A DNA stretch of 64,000 nucleotides from Adiantum capillus-veneris (taxonomy: Eukaryota > Streptophyta > Polypodiopsida > Polypodiales > Pteridaceae): NCBI GenBank assembly GCA_014529385.2, contig CM043942.1, positions 111,284,141 through 111,348,140 on the forward strand, given 5' to 3'. This document shows, piece by piece, positions 43,864 to 56,275 of this stretch. Every line of letters begins with the position of its first letter. The first letter of the stretch is position 1. The notes under the pieces are model-generated. The model saw only the letters and a program-made list of their open reading frames with translations. It was not told the origin of the DNA and did not search any database. The translations under genes were made by a program, and so were the position numbers.

Positions 43864-46211
43864 TGATAGCCGTTTTTCGGCTCTTTGTAATTGCCACAGT
43901 GAGTTACCTCACCCTACCAAAATCACCCAAACACTGTGGCTATCCCTACCATTTCACTGTACATAGGCGTGCGTGAGTCACGGGACTTTTCCCATATCTT
44001 CTAAAAAAAACCCTCAATTAGCTAGTCATTGGGCTAGTTGAGCCAAAAAAATAAAAAATAATAAAAATAAAAGTATATTATGGCCCATGCGTATGTAAAT
44101 ATTTCTTTGTATATAGGGCCTAAATAAAAGATTTTTTCATAATTATTTTGGTATTTATTTAAATATTTCTACCTAAGTGTGTGTTATTTATGCTCTGTAC
44201 ATTGCCTCACCATTACCACAATTTTTTCTTACCATTTTTCATACTCTTTATTCCATATAGAAATATTTTCATGTAAGCTTCTCTTATATTTGGTGTAACT
44301 CCACCCCAACGAAAATCCAAAAAAACTAGTTTTATTTATGTGTATATTTTTTCACTATTGTGATTTTTCCCTTCCTACATCTATTTTGTTTTTTTCTAAA
44401 AACTTAGAACACAAAAAATATTTATCTTTTTATGGTAGCCTCATAATGAGAGAGATTTCTTTTGACCCCTTTATATTTTTTTCACTTATATTATTTAAAT
44501 TTGACATGTACATATTTTTAGACCCCTCAATATTTGATTTTCTTAGTTGTACTATTCACTTATATCATAATCTCAACAATATCTTCAATTATAGACCTAC
44601 CAAATAAGGTCAAGGGTAGGTGGCATGCATACATGCACTATGGAGGGCTCACTCTTGGAGGTATTGAAAAGAATCATCCAAAGAAGGACCCCACAAAGAC
44701 CTTGTGCAGTGGAAAAAAACGGTCGGTTTTGCTGAATTTTTAAAGTTCACTTGCTCTCCGAATTTGAAAAGGTGATACAAACAAAAGTTGTAGCTCGTGG
44801 GCTGAACTTTTGCCTCAACTTTTTTCATATTTTTTTGAGCTACGAGCTGTGAGCTATGATTTTATTAGTGGACCCCAGTTTTCCCATGCTATGCAGCCAC
44901 ACTCTCTCTTCCACTTTATCATTTTCCTCTTTCACACACACTTCTCCACTCATCATCCCCACCTCTCTCACCACTCCTCTCTGCACCCTACTCACCTTCT
45001 ACTCAACCTTGAAGAATAAGAGAAACCATGGTGAACTCATACCTCCCACACACAATTCCATTCCAAAATTGATCACCTAGTCTCATTTTTCCTCCTCCAA
45101 ATTACCCATATCTATCAAAAAAACCACAAAATTCAGCCTCTTCTCTTAAAAGACAGCATCATGGTGGTTGATTACTCAGCTTCAATTACCTTGTCTCTCA
45201 AGGAAGGTCAAGAGTGGAGAAAAAATGTACCGTCAAAGCTAGTGGACCGTCAACAAGCGTCAAAATTGGCCCTACTCAAGACACTTGGAGCATCAACCTT
45301 GTAAGAAATCCACCTTTTCTTACCTCTTAAGAGTTTTTCTTCCTTATTTGTATCCTACATGGATACTCCCATTGTAAATATCCAATTCCATTTGTAAATT
45401 AATACTAACTCTACTAACACTAACCCACTATGAAAAGTCCTATCACCTCCATTTCTCTCCTCTCTCTTTCCCCACCAACTTCTTGATAATTCCAAGCAAA
45501 AGAAATTAGATAAATTGCTGAAAATCTAACCCAACCATGGTTAGAGGAGTAACCCTAGCCTTCAAAATTGCTATAAAATGAGGGTGTAGCTAGCACAAAG
45601 GGGAGCCATAAGCAAGAGCACTATGCTATAGCTTGAGAAGCCAAGCTCAACCTCTCTAGAAGGAGCTCTTGAGTGGAAGCTCATTGTCTTATGCATGTGC
45701 ATGTGTTGCAATAGGGGATTAGCAAGAGAGAGTGATCATTCAATTGAGAGTAGGAAATCTATCAATTCCCCTACTAGTGTAAGCCCAACATTTGCTGAAT
45801 CAAGCAGGGTGGATTTGAACTAAGCTTGGATACTTTGTCTCCCTTCCAACGTGAAGTAATGGACAACAATGATGCGTAAGTGTCTTGGTGTTTTTTGTTA
45901 AGTTCTTGATAGCTTGTCTCTGGTGTTGTCATCAATCTAGTCATAAATCCCACATACTCTAAGAGGGCGGCAGGGTGGAGAGGACTCCCCTGGCCTTAAG
46001 ACAGTGATTGGGGTGGCTTTTCTTGTGATGTGTTGTGGTGAAATTTACGCAAGCTATGTTGAACAAATACTAATCTCACTTTGATTTGTCATGACAGATT
46101 TGTAAGAAGGTATTAATGCAACAAGCACCCCCTCCCCCTTTCTCTCTCCTTCTTAAATATATAGTTGTGTTTGCTTGATCATTGCCGATACATTTCAAAG
46201 CAGCACGAGCA

Positions 46212-46287
<76 letters not shown>

Positions 46288-46544
46288 TTAGTGTGTGAGA
46301 GTGTTCCATTGGTGTTAGGGTTAGTGTAAATTCCTTGCTTGTTTGTGGGTTGCTCTAACGATTCTCCTCTTTTGCGTCCTAGTTCGCTCTTAAACTAGGT
46401 GGTGCCCCTTGTGTAGTTGGGATTTGGCTGTGGGTTTGTTGTTTTGGTTTGTGTTGTGTTGTGCCCCAGCCCCATTGAGCAGCATGAGAGCCTTGAAGGG
46501 TGTCTAGAGGCCACTCTTCTTGTTGCCCGCCCCGGACCGCCTCA
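43864..46544 (+). repeat. 3' LTR of Gypsy element (2,681 bp)
   Basis: Same ends as the 5' LTR. The (CT)n tract is longer (about 46215-46282). A ~23-bp segment present at about 37110-37135 in the 5' LTR is missing here. Confidence 0.95.
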
Positions 46545-46548
46545 GTAC

Positions 46549-47260
46549 TTTCAAGGAAATAAGTTCTCAATGTGCCAAGGGATAGAAGGTATGTTCATAT
46601 TGGACATGCAATGCCTATTTTAGGCAATCAATTTTTGGTCGAGTAGTTTTTTATAATAAGGGAGCTTTTTTCCCTCTATACTGAATTTCTACTTAATGAC
46701 TCAAATGCATAATTGAATTTCTTATCTACAAGACATGCATGGTAATAAATTTGTTCATAAGTCCAAACACAACACAAGACTGTGAGAAGATGTGGTGTAT
46801 TGTAAATTGACCAGCTTAATTGCTTCATAGATCTTCTAGAATTAAGCTACACACCGTAAAGGACTTTGCCAACCGGTGCTCAAAAAGAGAAAACTAGAAA
46901 ACCCAACATATATATGATAAATACTAGAGATAAATTGATCATATTTGAAGTTTTTTACAATAGGTTTTCTCTAGAATTTGTAGGTTTTCTCACCTTTGAA
47001 TTAAAAATTTAGAGGTAAATCTCAAAATTTGCAAGTGGGACTACACTAAATCTAGGGATTTTTGGAAAACTATTGCCAACATAAGTCTTTGTCAAAAAAT
47101 TATAGTGGATGCCCTCTCCTTCTTTGAAATTTTTAAGGTCCACTATATATAGTATAGGTAGAAGTCATGCTTGGAAAATATTTGGTTAACATTTTTCTCT
47201 TGGATGGAATCGATTGCAAATTCTTCTTAGATGGGGCACAACCTAGAATCTCTTGAATAT
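46549..47260. other. Spacer, no gene seen
   Basis: AT-rich, about 710 bp between the Gypsy target duplication and a Copia LTR. No gene or repeat recognised. Confidence 0.4.
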
Positions 47261-48033
47261 TGTTGCCATATACATGTAATAGTGATGTGTGTGAGCGCAC
47301 TAAGGACCGTCGGAACATTTTTTGCCTCTTTAGGAGGTTTTTTTCCCAGTGCATTGTATATACGCCCATCATTCTAGGGCTATCAACCTTTCCATTACAC
47401 ACTAAGTAAAACACTCTCTTTTATGTTCCTTGAGCTTCCTTTTTCTTCTCCAATTTGTGTGTGTTTTCGTGAAATCCTAATTCCAACAATTAGTATCAGA
47501 GCAGGTTGCGTCCTCTCGAGCATAGTTGCCAGCAGCTCCAGTACATCCCTGCTCACTTTCTTTAAATTTTGTGACCTTTGGTGAGGATACATATGTCAAC
47601 AAAGATTTTGGGCAAGCTTGAAGAGCTTTGTCTGCTTAGATTTCTGATTTGGACTCATTTCAGCCTCCGTTCCCACTACATGAGAACTTCGCTGACTATT
47701 TTTCTATCATTTTGTGCAAAAATTCTGTTAGTGCCATTTTTGCATAATAGGCATTTATGGTTTTCTACAGTCTGTGTTGTATAGCACGTGTTGTTTTCAC
47801 TTACCTTCTCCTCTTTTTAGGCAATTTTCATATTAGGTGCAACATTTACCATGGCTGACAACAACACAAATGTGTTCAAGATGTTTGGTGTTGACGATAG
47901 ATTGGATAAGAAAAAATAACCCTATGTGGGATTATATGATGCACCATGTTCTTGTGTAAAAGGGAATCTGGAACATTAATGTGCAAGGCATTGATGTACG
48001 TCCTGGTTTTGAGGATACATGCAATGTTGAAAG
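47261..48033 (+). mobile_element. 5' end of a third copy of the 8.1-kb Copia family, truncated in gag
   Basis: An LTR (47261-47488, TGTTGCCATATACATG... to ...CCAACA), a primer site changed to TAGTATCAGAGC (47491-47502), a leader, and the gag start ATG at 47851 (MADNNTNVFKMFGVDDR) followed by a stop after about 24 codons. Similarity to the 8.1-kb element ends near 48033 (GTACGTCCTGG...GAGGAT). More diverged than either other copy. Confidence 0.88.
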
Positions 48034-48591
48034 TACAAGATCCTTCTCATTGGGAATACATGCAATGTGAACTAAAGGTATTGGAATCAGTGGCCCTCTT
48101 GATGATCAATACAAATGAATTGCTGAATACTTACACCCTCTTGAGGAAATTTAGGCGATAGAACACCCATGGAAGGTGCTTCAAGACGGCAGAAAAGGCT
48201 TATGTTAGAACTTGCAACTAGAGATTCCAAGATGCAACGTGATCATGGGGTTGTACGTTCACGTCATGTTTCTCCCGTCACATTATCTACAAACATTTGA
48301 GGAGGCATTCATGACTAGATTCTTTGAGATGGATTGCCATTTTCAGCCCCATGGCGAAGAATATGCTTGCCCAACATATTGCCTATCAAAACACCTTTTG
48401 AAAAATCCTTTCAAGAATTTGGCAATCCAAATAGAGATTGAGGCTGGAGCCAAGAAATTAAGACACCTCACAAAGACTCTGGAGAAAAGTACATTTGTTT
48501 ACTAGAGTCTCCAGTCCATCAACTTGAAGACCAATTCCTACCATAGCAAGACAAAGCTTGCACGAGAGTGCAAAGACTAGGAAGGGGGAAA
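48034..48591 (+). other. Probable 3' internal end of another LTR element
   Basis: It contains short open stretches (FKTAEKAYVRTCN; a 97-codon frame at 48212-48505) of no known family. It ends in AGGAAGGGGGAAA (48580-48591), a purine tract directly before a TGTTGACAG start. The context suggests the end of a retroelement; no domain proves it. Confidence 0.35.
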
Positions 48592-49905
48592 TGTTGACAG
48601 ATGGACCAGACAGGCCCCCTCCTAGTTGACCCCTTCATCATGAGACCTAATATTTTGATATCCTATCATTTTTTTTCAAAATATCCGTGTAATTATATGA
48701 TAGTCTCTGTTTTTTTCAAATAATTTTTGAGCCAATTTATGTAAAATCAAAGTTGTAAAGTCTAACACTGAGTCTGAGCCTTCTAAAGCCAGTCTCACTG
48801 GCCACAAAAGGTTTGAGTATAAAGCTCAATTTTGTAAGTGGGAAAGACACATTATCATGATCAAAAGGAAATATGAGTTTTGGAGCGTATGACAGAGAGC
48901 GACTACTCCCACGTGCTTTGTAGTCGATTTATCTTGAGCTTTAGTAATTGGATTTTTATTCCAACTTGTATTGTGTTCCTTGTCTATTGCTCATTAATTA
49001 AGTGTAATCATTGGCAATTCTATTGTGGTTCATGACTATGCATTAGCGAGCTCAGTTGGCTATTTTGATTTCCTTAATGGTTTTTATTTTATATTTCAAC
49101 CATAGCAGAGTGTTCCTAGACAATAGGGCAACCTTTTTGGTATGTGTTGTTGCAATTTTCAGGACGTTCATCATGATGGATCGTGATTTTGGTACCTTGT
49201 TGGATTGCAACCAAACTAGATACAAAGTGCCCTAGGTGTCTTAGACCTCCTCCTAAATTTTTCTTGCATTTAAACTTCATTTGAGTGTCAGACCGACTGC
49301 AGTGACATAGGACATAGGTAGTTTTCCAAATTTAAGAGTAATATATTTGCTGGTGCAAGGCAGCAAGAGATGGATTCGTAGGTCTACTTCTGGAGGTTGA
49401 CACCATCAAAGAGTCTCATGCCCCATCCGATTTTATTTCTTCAGTATCTCGTGGTGCCGGAAGTGTGGATGTGTATTCCCCCCCCCCCCCCCCCCGCCGG
49501 AACTAGTGATCTTTTGTGTAAGAGAGTAAAATTGAGTAGTTATGTGCATGTGTAAGGTTTGAGACATGTTTTCGAAGTGGGTATGAGTTGTATTATGGTC
49601 TTGTTGGGTGTGTGAGATTTGAGAAGTGTGCAAATCGTGGTCTCCTAGTACAAATGATATTAAAGGGGTTTCTGAGGGGATAGGGATGTTGGGAATGCCC
49701 TTATCTATAGAGAGGCCTTGTATTGTGTGTTCGATGTATTCTCCATTTTTCCTCTCCAATGTGAGTCATAAATAGGGGTTTTTCCAAGACTCTCCACTCG
49801 CAGATGGCATGTCTTTTTTTGTAAAGAGCGAATCCTTGAAGAGGGAAGGAACGAATGCTACAGAGCGTAGCAGTATGTTAAAAAAGAATTTGGTCCATGT
49901 GACCA
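48592..49905 (+). repeat. Putative LTR, purine tract before and primer site after
   Basis: It begins TGTTGACAGATGG after the purine tract and ends CATGTGACCA just before TTGGTATCAGAGTC (49906-49919), which is close to the Met-tRNA primer site. A run of 18 C lies at 49478-49495. No second copy is in the window, so the limits rest on these signals only. Confidence 0.4.
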
Positions 49906-50414
49906 TTGGTATCAGAGTCAGTATGAACATCATTATCACCAATGTGCATTCAAGAACTTATTTAAAAACCCCAGGTTTTTAGATTTCTCATTGATATAGC
50001 ACACCCTTCATTAGTTCAAGGTCTCTTTTGATTGGTATCATTGTTGAAGAAGAAAGGCTATGGTCGAGGCAAGTGATGAGACACCATAGAAATTGAAAGA
50101 GAAAGTGTAGAGATACGACACATGCAAAAACTATGAAAAACAAGGGCTAAAATTTCTTATTAATAAAAAACTTTATAACTGGGCTAGAGTACATGCTTCC
50201 ATGTGGTGAAATATTTGATTCTTGAATGGACTTGAAGAAGAAGGGTAGACAATATTTTAGGAGAGAGGAAGAGGTTCACACGCTAGCATACAAGGTCTTT
50301 ATTCTAGCCCTTTTTCTACTTATCATGAGAAAATAGTACCTATTCTTTTGCAAGTCCCTTTGTCATCGATATCCCCATAGAGGGATACCCATATAGGCCA
50401 TTGAAAGTCCTCCT
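49906..50414 (+). other. Primer site and leader-like sequence, no gene seen
   Basis: It starts with TTGGTATCAGAGTC; the remaining ~490 bp has no supported ORF. TCCT at 50411-50414 is the left target copy of the MITE that follows. Confidence 0.35.
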
Positions 50415-50687
50415 GGGTGAAAGCATGTTAACCTGTCATGCATTTTCATGTTCTGGACAATGCTAACTAGCACAATTTTGACATATGCTAACTAGTACAT
50501 CTCCAAGATCTATGACATATGATATATCAATAGAAAGCACTTGAAACAAAGAATCCAAATGTACAACCTCCAACAAATTTTGATATTATTTGTAAAAAAT
50601 TTACCGGACGCCCAACTTTTTGAAGATGTACTAACTTGAAATTGCTAACTAGCACAAAAAGCGCGGCAAGTTAACATGCTTTCACCC
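50415..50687. mobile_element. MITE copy 2 (273 bp), TSD TCCT
   Basis: GGGTGAAAGCATGTTAACCTG at the left end and CAAGTTAACATGCTTTCACCC at the right end; the interior is the reverse complement of copy 1 at 31725-32011. TCCT flanks both sides (50411-50414 and 50688-50691). Confidence 0.92.
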
Positions 50688-50691
50688 TCCT

Positions 50692-51910
50692 ATGTTAAAA
50701 AGAATTATGTTCCTAGTCAGAGGCTACCTCCCACCCGAAACAAGATTTTTTATTCACATCACATAGTTGTTGCTTTCCGTAAAGAAAAATATATGGCCCA
50801 TGATATAGTCTCCTACACCTCACCCATGATTGCAAGGCCTTAAAATATCTCATCTTAGCCTACCTACAACCTTTGGACAACTTAGTTGTCCACTACAAAA
50901 AGCCTTCAAAAGATACCTTCCTAGACTCATGGACTTTTCTCTTCTACACACTACAAACAAATCTATTAATTTTAGATTCTTTTGTTTGTATTGGGCCAAA
51001 CAAATGTGCCCATCCAAAGATATATCTTTGCCAAACATGTAGCAACCTCACCTCACAAAGACTAGCTTGACAATAAATATCCATGTGATTGGATCCAAAT
51101 GGCCATGTAGGGAAGAAACCAAACCCTTAAGACAACACTTTAACCTTGTACATCTCTTTACTTAACCTAAAAATTTTATACCAAATACCAAATGCGTACA
51201 CCTACCACTTTAGTTCCTTTAATTTTAACATAACCTTAACCTTGGATAACCTTTATCTAACTTAACTTTGTCCTCATATAGCCTTAATATTAACTCAATC
51301 AAACTTTTCAAATACCTCAACCTTTAACAAAGAAAATCATGTGTCCATCATGCTCTTTGCCCGGCAGCTAATCTTGTCCTCATAAGATCTTTATGCTTAG
51401 CCTTTGTTTTTTAGGCTCATGAGAAACCCAACTTGAACCAAAGAGCCTAACACACCAACCTTTTACGTAAATACCTTAGACTCCCACCACGCTTTAAACG
51501 TTAACCTTAACCTAATTAGTAAGGATTATACATCCTCCACACCATTTGCCTCCTAAACCTCTAACTTAGCTATCCCTTTATGACCCACTACACTATGTGC
51601 CTCTTTTACCCACTGCAGGATGTGTCATTTAAAGAAAAATGTAAGCCTTAACCTATTTCAAGATTCTCCCCATACTAGCTATCTTCTCAAAACTAGTGTG
51701 GTAAAGAACACTAGACTTTGATTCATTGATCTTAAACTATCTTTCATTCCATCGATGAAAAAGGGACCACATTTGTTGATTGGATTTTTTTATACACAAA
51801 AGCAACTCATTTTGTTACTTACTTAATATTGCTAGCTTACACCACTTCTTTAAGCCTTACATCACCTACATTTCTTGTCTCTACATCACCTTACATCTAC
51901 TAGGATTCTA
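50692..51910. other. Gene-free stretch, C/T-rich with TTAACC motifs
   Basis: About 1.2 kb with many ACCTTAACCTT-like motifs and no supported ORF. Ends in a (CT)n tract and a run of 19 C at 51949-51967. Confidence 0.4.
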
Positions 51911-51915
51911 TCTTT

Positions 51916-51949
<34 letters not shown>

Positions 51950-51974
51950 CCCCCCCCCCCCCCCCCCAAACAAA

Positions 51975-52844
51975 AAAAACCAAAAAGAGTAAAATCCACA
52001 AAATTTTCCATGTTACAAAGAAAGGTATTCCATGCTGCTCGTGGCCCTAAAAAACCCTTTAGAAGTAATTCCAACAAGTCACACCCTACACCCTTTTAAC
52101 CTTAAGGTTTGTCTCATACTGTAAAATATTAATCACATTGAAATATTTCTAAACATACTATTCCCTTTTTTTAGGGCAGTAAAAATCGAAACATACTATT
52201 CCCTTTTTTTAAGACAATAAAAATCCTTTGTACATGAAGCTGGTAGGCCTCTCTCTCTTTCTATCTCCAAGTTTTGGATTTGAATTTTTGCCACGGCATG
52301 GTTCTAGCTAGGGGAGGGGGGAATGAGTTTAAGTTAATCTAGACAAGTCTATATGTTGAGACACAAATTCTACATATTTGCGGCATCCTGCATAAACCAC
52401 ACCAAGGGGTGATACAAATTCTAGTGCCAAGGGTGGTGATTAGAATGCATCGATAAGTTAGTTCAATTTACAATTTACAATTTGGAACTTATTAAATTCT
52501 GTAGGTTTTTCTCCATTGTTCTCTTGGAAAGAAATTTTGCTTCTATCAAGAATGGTTTTGAAGTCAACTACAATTGATAGCTAAGCTCCCTGAGCTATAT
52601 CTTTCAATATTTGGGTAATCTTAGGACTCTCCAAAAGATGTACAATTCGACAAGGTCAATTCTTTATGAAAGCTGGACACGGTTGATTTTTTTTTTCCTT
52701 GACCTCTGTTTCCAAGCAAGAGCATTTGTTAACCATGAGCACAGGCTTCATCCTAGCTTATCTTTTAGATGTATTTGTGCAAAGTAGGGATATAACTTAA
52801 TGTATATTTCATAGAAGTTCCCAAAGTTTGAAATATGTTACTAG
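51975..52844. repeat. Dispersed segment, copy B (left part)
   Basis: It matches 32081-32785 and then 34040-34160. The copy then continues after the retroelement insertion, at 56134-56232. Confidence 0.85.
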
Positions 52845-53001
52845 TATTGAGCTATATATAGTATCTCTATATATAGCACCGTGGTCCCCTCTATATAAAT
52901 GCATCTCATGTGATCAGTAGACACACTTTGGGGTTTGCATACGATGGTGTCGTCTCTCTATCTCTTCTTGTCTACCTTCGGTCTCTCCCTCCGGTTCAAC
53001 A
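52845..53001 (+). repeat. 5' LTR of short-LTR element (157 bp)
   Basis: TATTGAGCTATATATAG... to ...CCGGTTCAACA, followed at once by the Met-tRNA primer site. Confidence 0.92.
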
Positions 53002-55084
53002 TGGTATCAGAGTTATGGAGAGCATACACATGAAAGATAAGCTTACTCATGATGTTCTTTTCATAAGCTAATTCAAGAATATTTGTATTTGTGTGTTTTC
53101 TTGTTGTGTTAATGTTTCATAGAAAAATGGTTGGCATTCTGGATGCGAGGGCAACCACAAGAATTACATGCAAACACGATGATAAGTTGTATTCAATTTT
53201 GTTTCTGGTTAACTGCAGAAACTTAGAGATGTAGGCTTATAGGTCATGCTATAGTAGCCAGAAATTCGACGTGTGAATAAGCGATGGTTTAATCATTTTT
53301 GCAATTTCTGACTTGTAAAGAAACCTCATGAGTCTCAAAAAAACTGACAGTTGAAGGTCTTCATGTCCCTGTACGCTACACTCATGGACTATAGTAGTAC
53401 ATGTGCCTCGCCCGTGCAACCGTGCAACTGTATCTCGTGAGGGCTACTCATGCAACTGTTCGCCCAACAAGTCTATTTTAAATGTGGTGCCCCAATCAAC
53501 AACATATATTAAGAAAATACCCGCTATTTTATTTGTATTTTTGTACTCTACGTTATTCTAAGCCGAGCTCTCTATATAGAAATATGTCTCTCGGTGAGCC
53601 ATCCTTATGAGGAGGGTCCTTGGCTCTATGTGCAGCGCGGAGAGGGGCTCGAGGAGGGGATTTGACTTGCACAGATCAGGACAAGGACAACATCAATCAA
53701 GTCGCCCAACCCTATGGAGCCTTTTTCATGATCATGGAAGAGCCTAAGAAGCTACCCTTCATAAGGCCCCGCTCTTTATTGCACTATGCAATTTATTTAG
53801 CATCTCATGATTTACACTACTATTCCTACACAATTTCATGTTGCCCCTCTTGTTTCCCTTGATGATCATGAATGCTCTGCACGCTACAGCGCTGCAACTT
53901 ATGCTCTCTCAAGCACCTAACGATGGCTGCTGAACAAACCTCCCTATTCTCAATGTAAGTCGTCCATGTGATCAGGACTCAGGACTCAAAACTTGTGAGG
54001 ACAAGTCCTCCTTCAACGATCTGCAGGGTTACACATGTGCACGCCATGTGCGAGGGCTACACGAGTAGTGCACAGGATCGTATTGCACATGCTTACTCAT
54101 GACGACCATGCAAGTAGGAAGAGCACGATGAGAAAATCTTTGCATGGAGGTTTTTTGCACACGTGTGAGTTGTTTATTAAGGAGTAAGCCTAGTAAAAGC
54201 CGAGGGGGGTCATCTAGATGCAACCAAGTCTTCTGCGTTTACTCCAAAGTCTGAATTAAAACCATATTGTCTCCCAAGTTGAAAGAATCCGCACCCGCAG
54301 TGGCAAATGCCAAGAGTAGCACAGGAAGCGAGCAACAAAAGCAGTCTTCTTCATATATATACCAAGAAACAGCTGACAGACATCCACTTAAGACAAAAGA
54401 CCTCAAAAAACTGATGAAACCTTGTGATGGTTGGCAACACATGGAGGAGAAACAATGCGATGGTTTGGAGCACGACGATAAACAGTGCTATATTAAATGT
54501 TACTTTAAGAATAGCGAGTGACCTGGCGTTAAAAATGGTTGGCGGATTATATTTTTAGAGTTAATCTCCACTGCTTTTGGATGCTCATAAACGCTAAGAG
54601 TTCATGCACATTGATGCAATCTACATGTCTCAGCTAGCTTGGTTATTCACTGTTTGGTAATAGGTTTTTGCATCGTTTTGATCGTGCCCAACGTTTTTTT
54701 GATTTAGTAAAAAATATACATATCTTTGAACAAAATTTTATCAATAGATTAGGCATGTGGTGTCCAGCCTTCATCATCAGTAGGGATTTCCCTAGATCCA
54801 CCTTGAATTGCCATCTTTAGGTTGTATGTTTGAGCATCAACTCTTTTTATTTGTTTCTACCTCAATGATAGTAGGGTCACACCGTTTGATGCGATTTATG
54901 GCATGCATGCTACTGATCTCCTGGCAATTTGTCATAAAATACTCATTTTATGTGATCGTATACTAACATGTGTGATGGTTTTCATGGGAATCATCAATGT
55001 AGAGATGACAAGATTTACCAAGCCATTATCTATTGACTAGTCATTGTCTTGAGGTTTTGCAGATTTTTCACAAAACTAGTGTCT

Positions 55085-55425
55085 CTCATGCCATGGTACA
55101 TAAAGCTATGATGGTGATTATTATCTTACAATATTTATTTGATTTCAAGAAAACGTTTCTGATGCCATGGTATGTAAAGCCATGATGATTGCTAGTTCAA
55201 AGTTTCTATGAGCACCTGTAATGCAATAGTGAATGCCCTAATGCCATAATACGTAAAGCCATGATGATTATTTCTATTTCAATGTTTTTATTTGTTGAAA
55301 GCGTCTCCCATCCATGGTATGTAAATCCATGATGATTATTCCTACTTCAAGGTTTTTTTAAGCATCTCTTATGTCATGGTGAATATCGTGATGCCATGGT
55401 ACGTAAAGCCATGATGATGATAGCT
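55085..55425. repeat. Internal tandem repeats, about 70-80 bp period, five units
   Basis: GATGCCATGGTACGTAAAGC with CATGATGATT recurs near 55089, 55163, 55244, 55312 and 55391, inside the short-LTR element. Confidence 0.8.
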
Positions 55426-55972
55426 AAGAGTTGTTGAGATCTTGGGACCCCCGATATGTTCAATGCATCTCGTCTTTGTATATATGTGTACACATGTGAT
55501 TACATTGAGACTATGTTTATTTCTATGTCGTCTGCATATGTGATTGAATCATCGTTATGTTTGTTTCTATGTTGGCTCTAGAACGACAACGGCGTCGTGA
55601 ACCGTCTCTACGGACAATGTGATGTTGTCATTTATAACCTTCACGTCTCAATATGTTTCTTCAGTTGATATTGTTTACAGGATGAAAGTCACATCAAGCA
55701 TTGTGTATAGAGTCCCAAAGATATTCAAGCTGCTCAAAGATATTGAAGATTTTGAAAGAGATTGAAGAATTTGCATCAATTCAACTGTATGTTAAAGACC
55801 CTTGAAAGGGAACATTGTAAAACGGGAGTGATGTAGCTCCTTTGAACATTGTAAATGTATACTTAGAATATTTTAGTATAGCGGTGGCCGGTATATATAG
55901 ATATGTGGGTTTTTCCCTTGAGCCCCAAAGGATTTTTTCGTCCACAGTCAGGGACCTTCATTTGAGTGGGGA

Positions 55973-56133
55973 TGTTGAGCTATATATAGTAACTCTGTAT
56001 ATAGCATCCTGATCTCCTCTATATAAACGCATCTCGTGTGATCGGTATAGACACACTTTGGGATTTTCATATGATGGTGTCGTCTCTCTCTCTTCTGCTC
56101 TAGAGACCTGCGCTCGCTCCCTCCGGTTCAACA
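55973..56133 (+). repeat. 3' LTR of short-LTR element (161 bp)
   Basis: TGTTGAGCTATATATAG... to ...CCGGTTCAACA, followed by ACTAG. Confidence 0.92.
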
Positions 56134-56232
56134 ACTAGCATACAAACTTTGGGAAACTTTGCAACATATTGGATGTTTTTTCACTAAAGGTCGGTATGAA
56201 CCAAGCAAAGAGGGCATGCAAGGTTCATATGC
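56134..56232. repeat. Dispersed segment, copy B (right part)
   Basis: ACTAGCATACAAACTTTGGG... matches about 34164-34252 and is the direct continuation of 52844. Confidence 0.85.
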
Positions 56233-56233
56233 A

Positions 56234-56275
56234 TTACTAAATTTTGGAGGTCATTTGGAGGGCCTTATTGAAGAG
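56234..56275 (+). mobile_element. Left terminus related to the foldback element
   Basis: GCATTACTAAATTTTGGAGG and the next ~20 bases match the left end of the foldback element at 5635-5676. Match with copy A ends exactly here, so this is a junction of a new insertion. No matching right end is found before 64000. Confidence 0.6.

Larger units (their letters stand above)
35254..46544 (+). mobile_element. Ty3/Gypsy element with dual RNase H (Tat-like), 11.3 kb
   Basis: Long LTRs (2,695 and 2,681 bp) flank two small ORFs, gag, a pol with protease, reverse transcriptase, RNase H, a second RNase H and integrase, and a polypurine tract. GTAC flanks both sides (35250-35253 and 46545-46548). A second, host-like RNase H between the first RNase H and integrase is the hallmark of the plant Tat clade. 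The LTRs are close to identical apart from the CT-tract length, a ~23-bp gap near 45725 and scattered substitutions. Two nonsense codons and a frameshift disable pol. Confidence 0.95.
52845..56133 (+). mobile_element. Non-autonomous LTR retroelement with short LTRs (3.3 kb)
   Basis: LTRs at 52845-53001 (157 bp) and 55973-56133 (161 bp), a primer site TGGTATCAGAG at 53002, a purine tract TGAGTGGGGA before the 3' LTR, and a perfect ACTAG duplication at 52840-52844 and 56134-56138. The uninterrupted site is seen in copy A at about 34165 (ACTGGCATAC). The 5' LTR starts TATTGAGC where the 3' LTR has TGTTGAGC. The interior has no gag or pol; ORFs are under 85 codons. It is TRIM/LARD-like and depends on another element's proteins. 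Confidence 0.93.

Noticed and set aside
46076-46309. Arg-Glu repeat ORF
   Set aside because: Translation of the (CT)n tract.
49433-49759. Minus-strand 108-codon ORF with a Gly run
   Set aside because: The Gly run is only the poly-C tract; the rest lies in a putative LTR with no domain.
51120-51660. Telomere-like TTAACC repeats
   Set aside because: The motif is irregular and not the plant TTTAGGG repeat.
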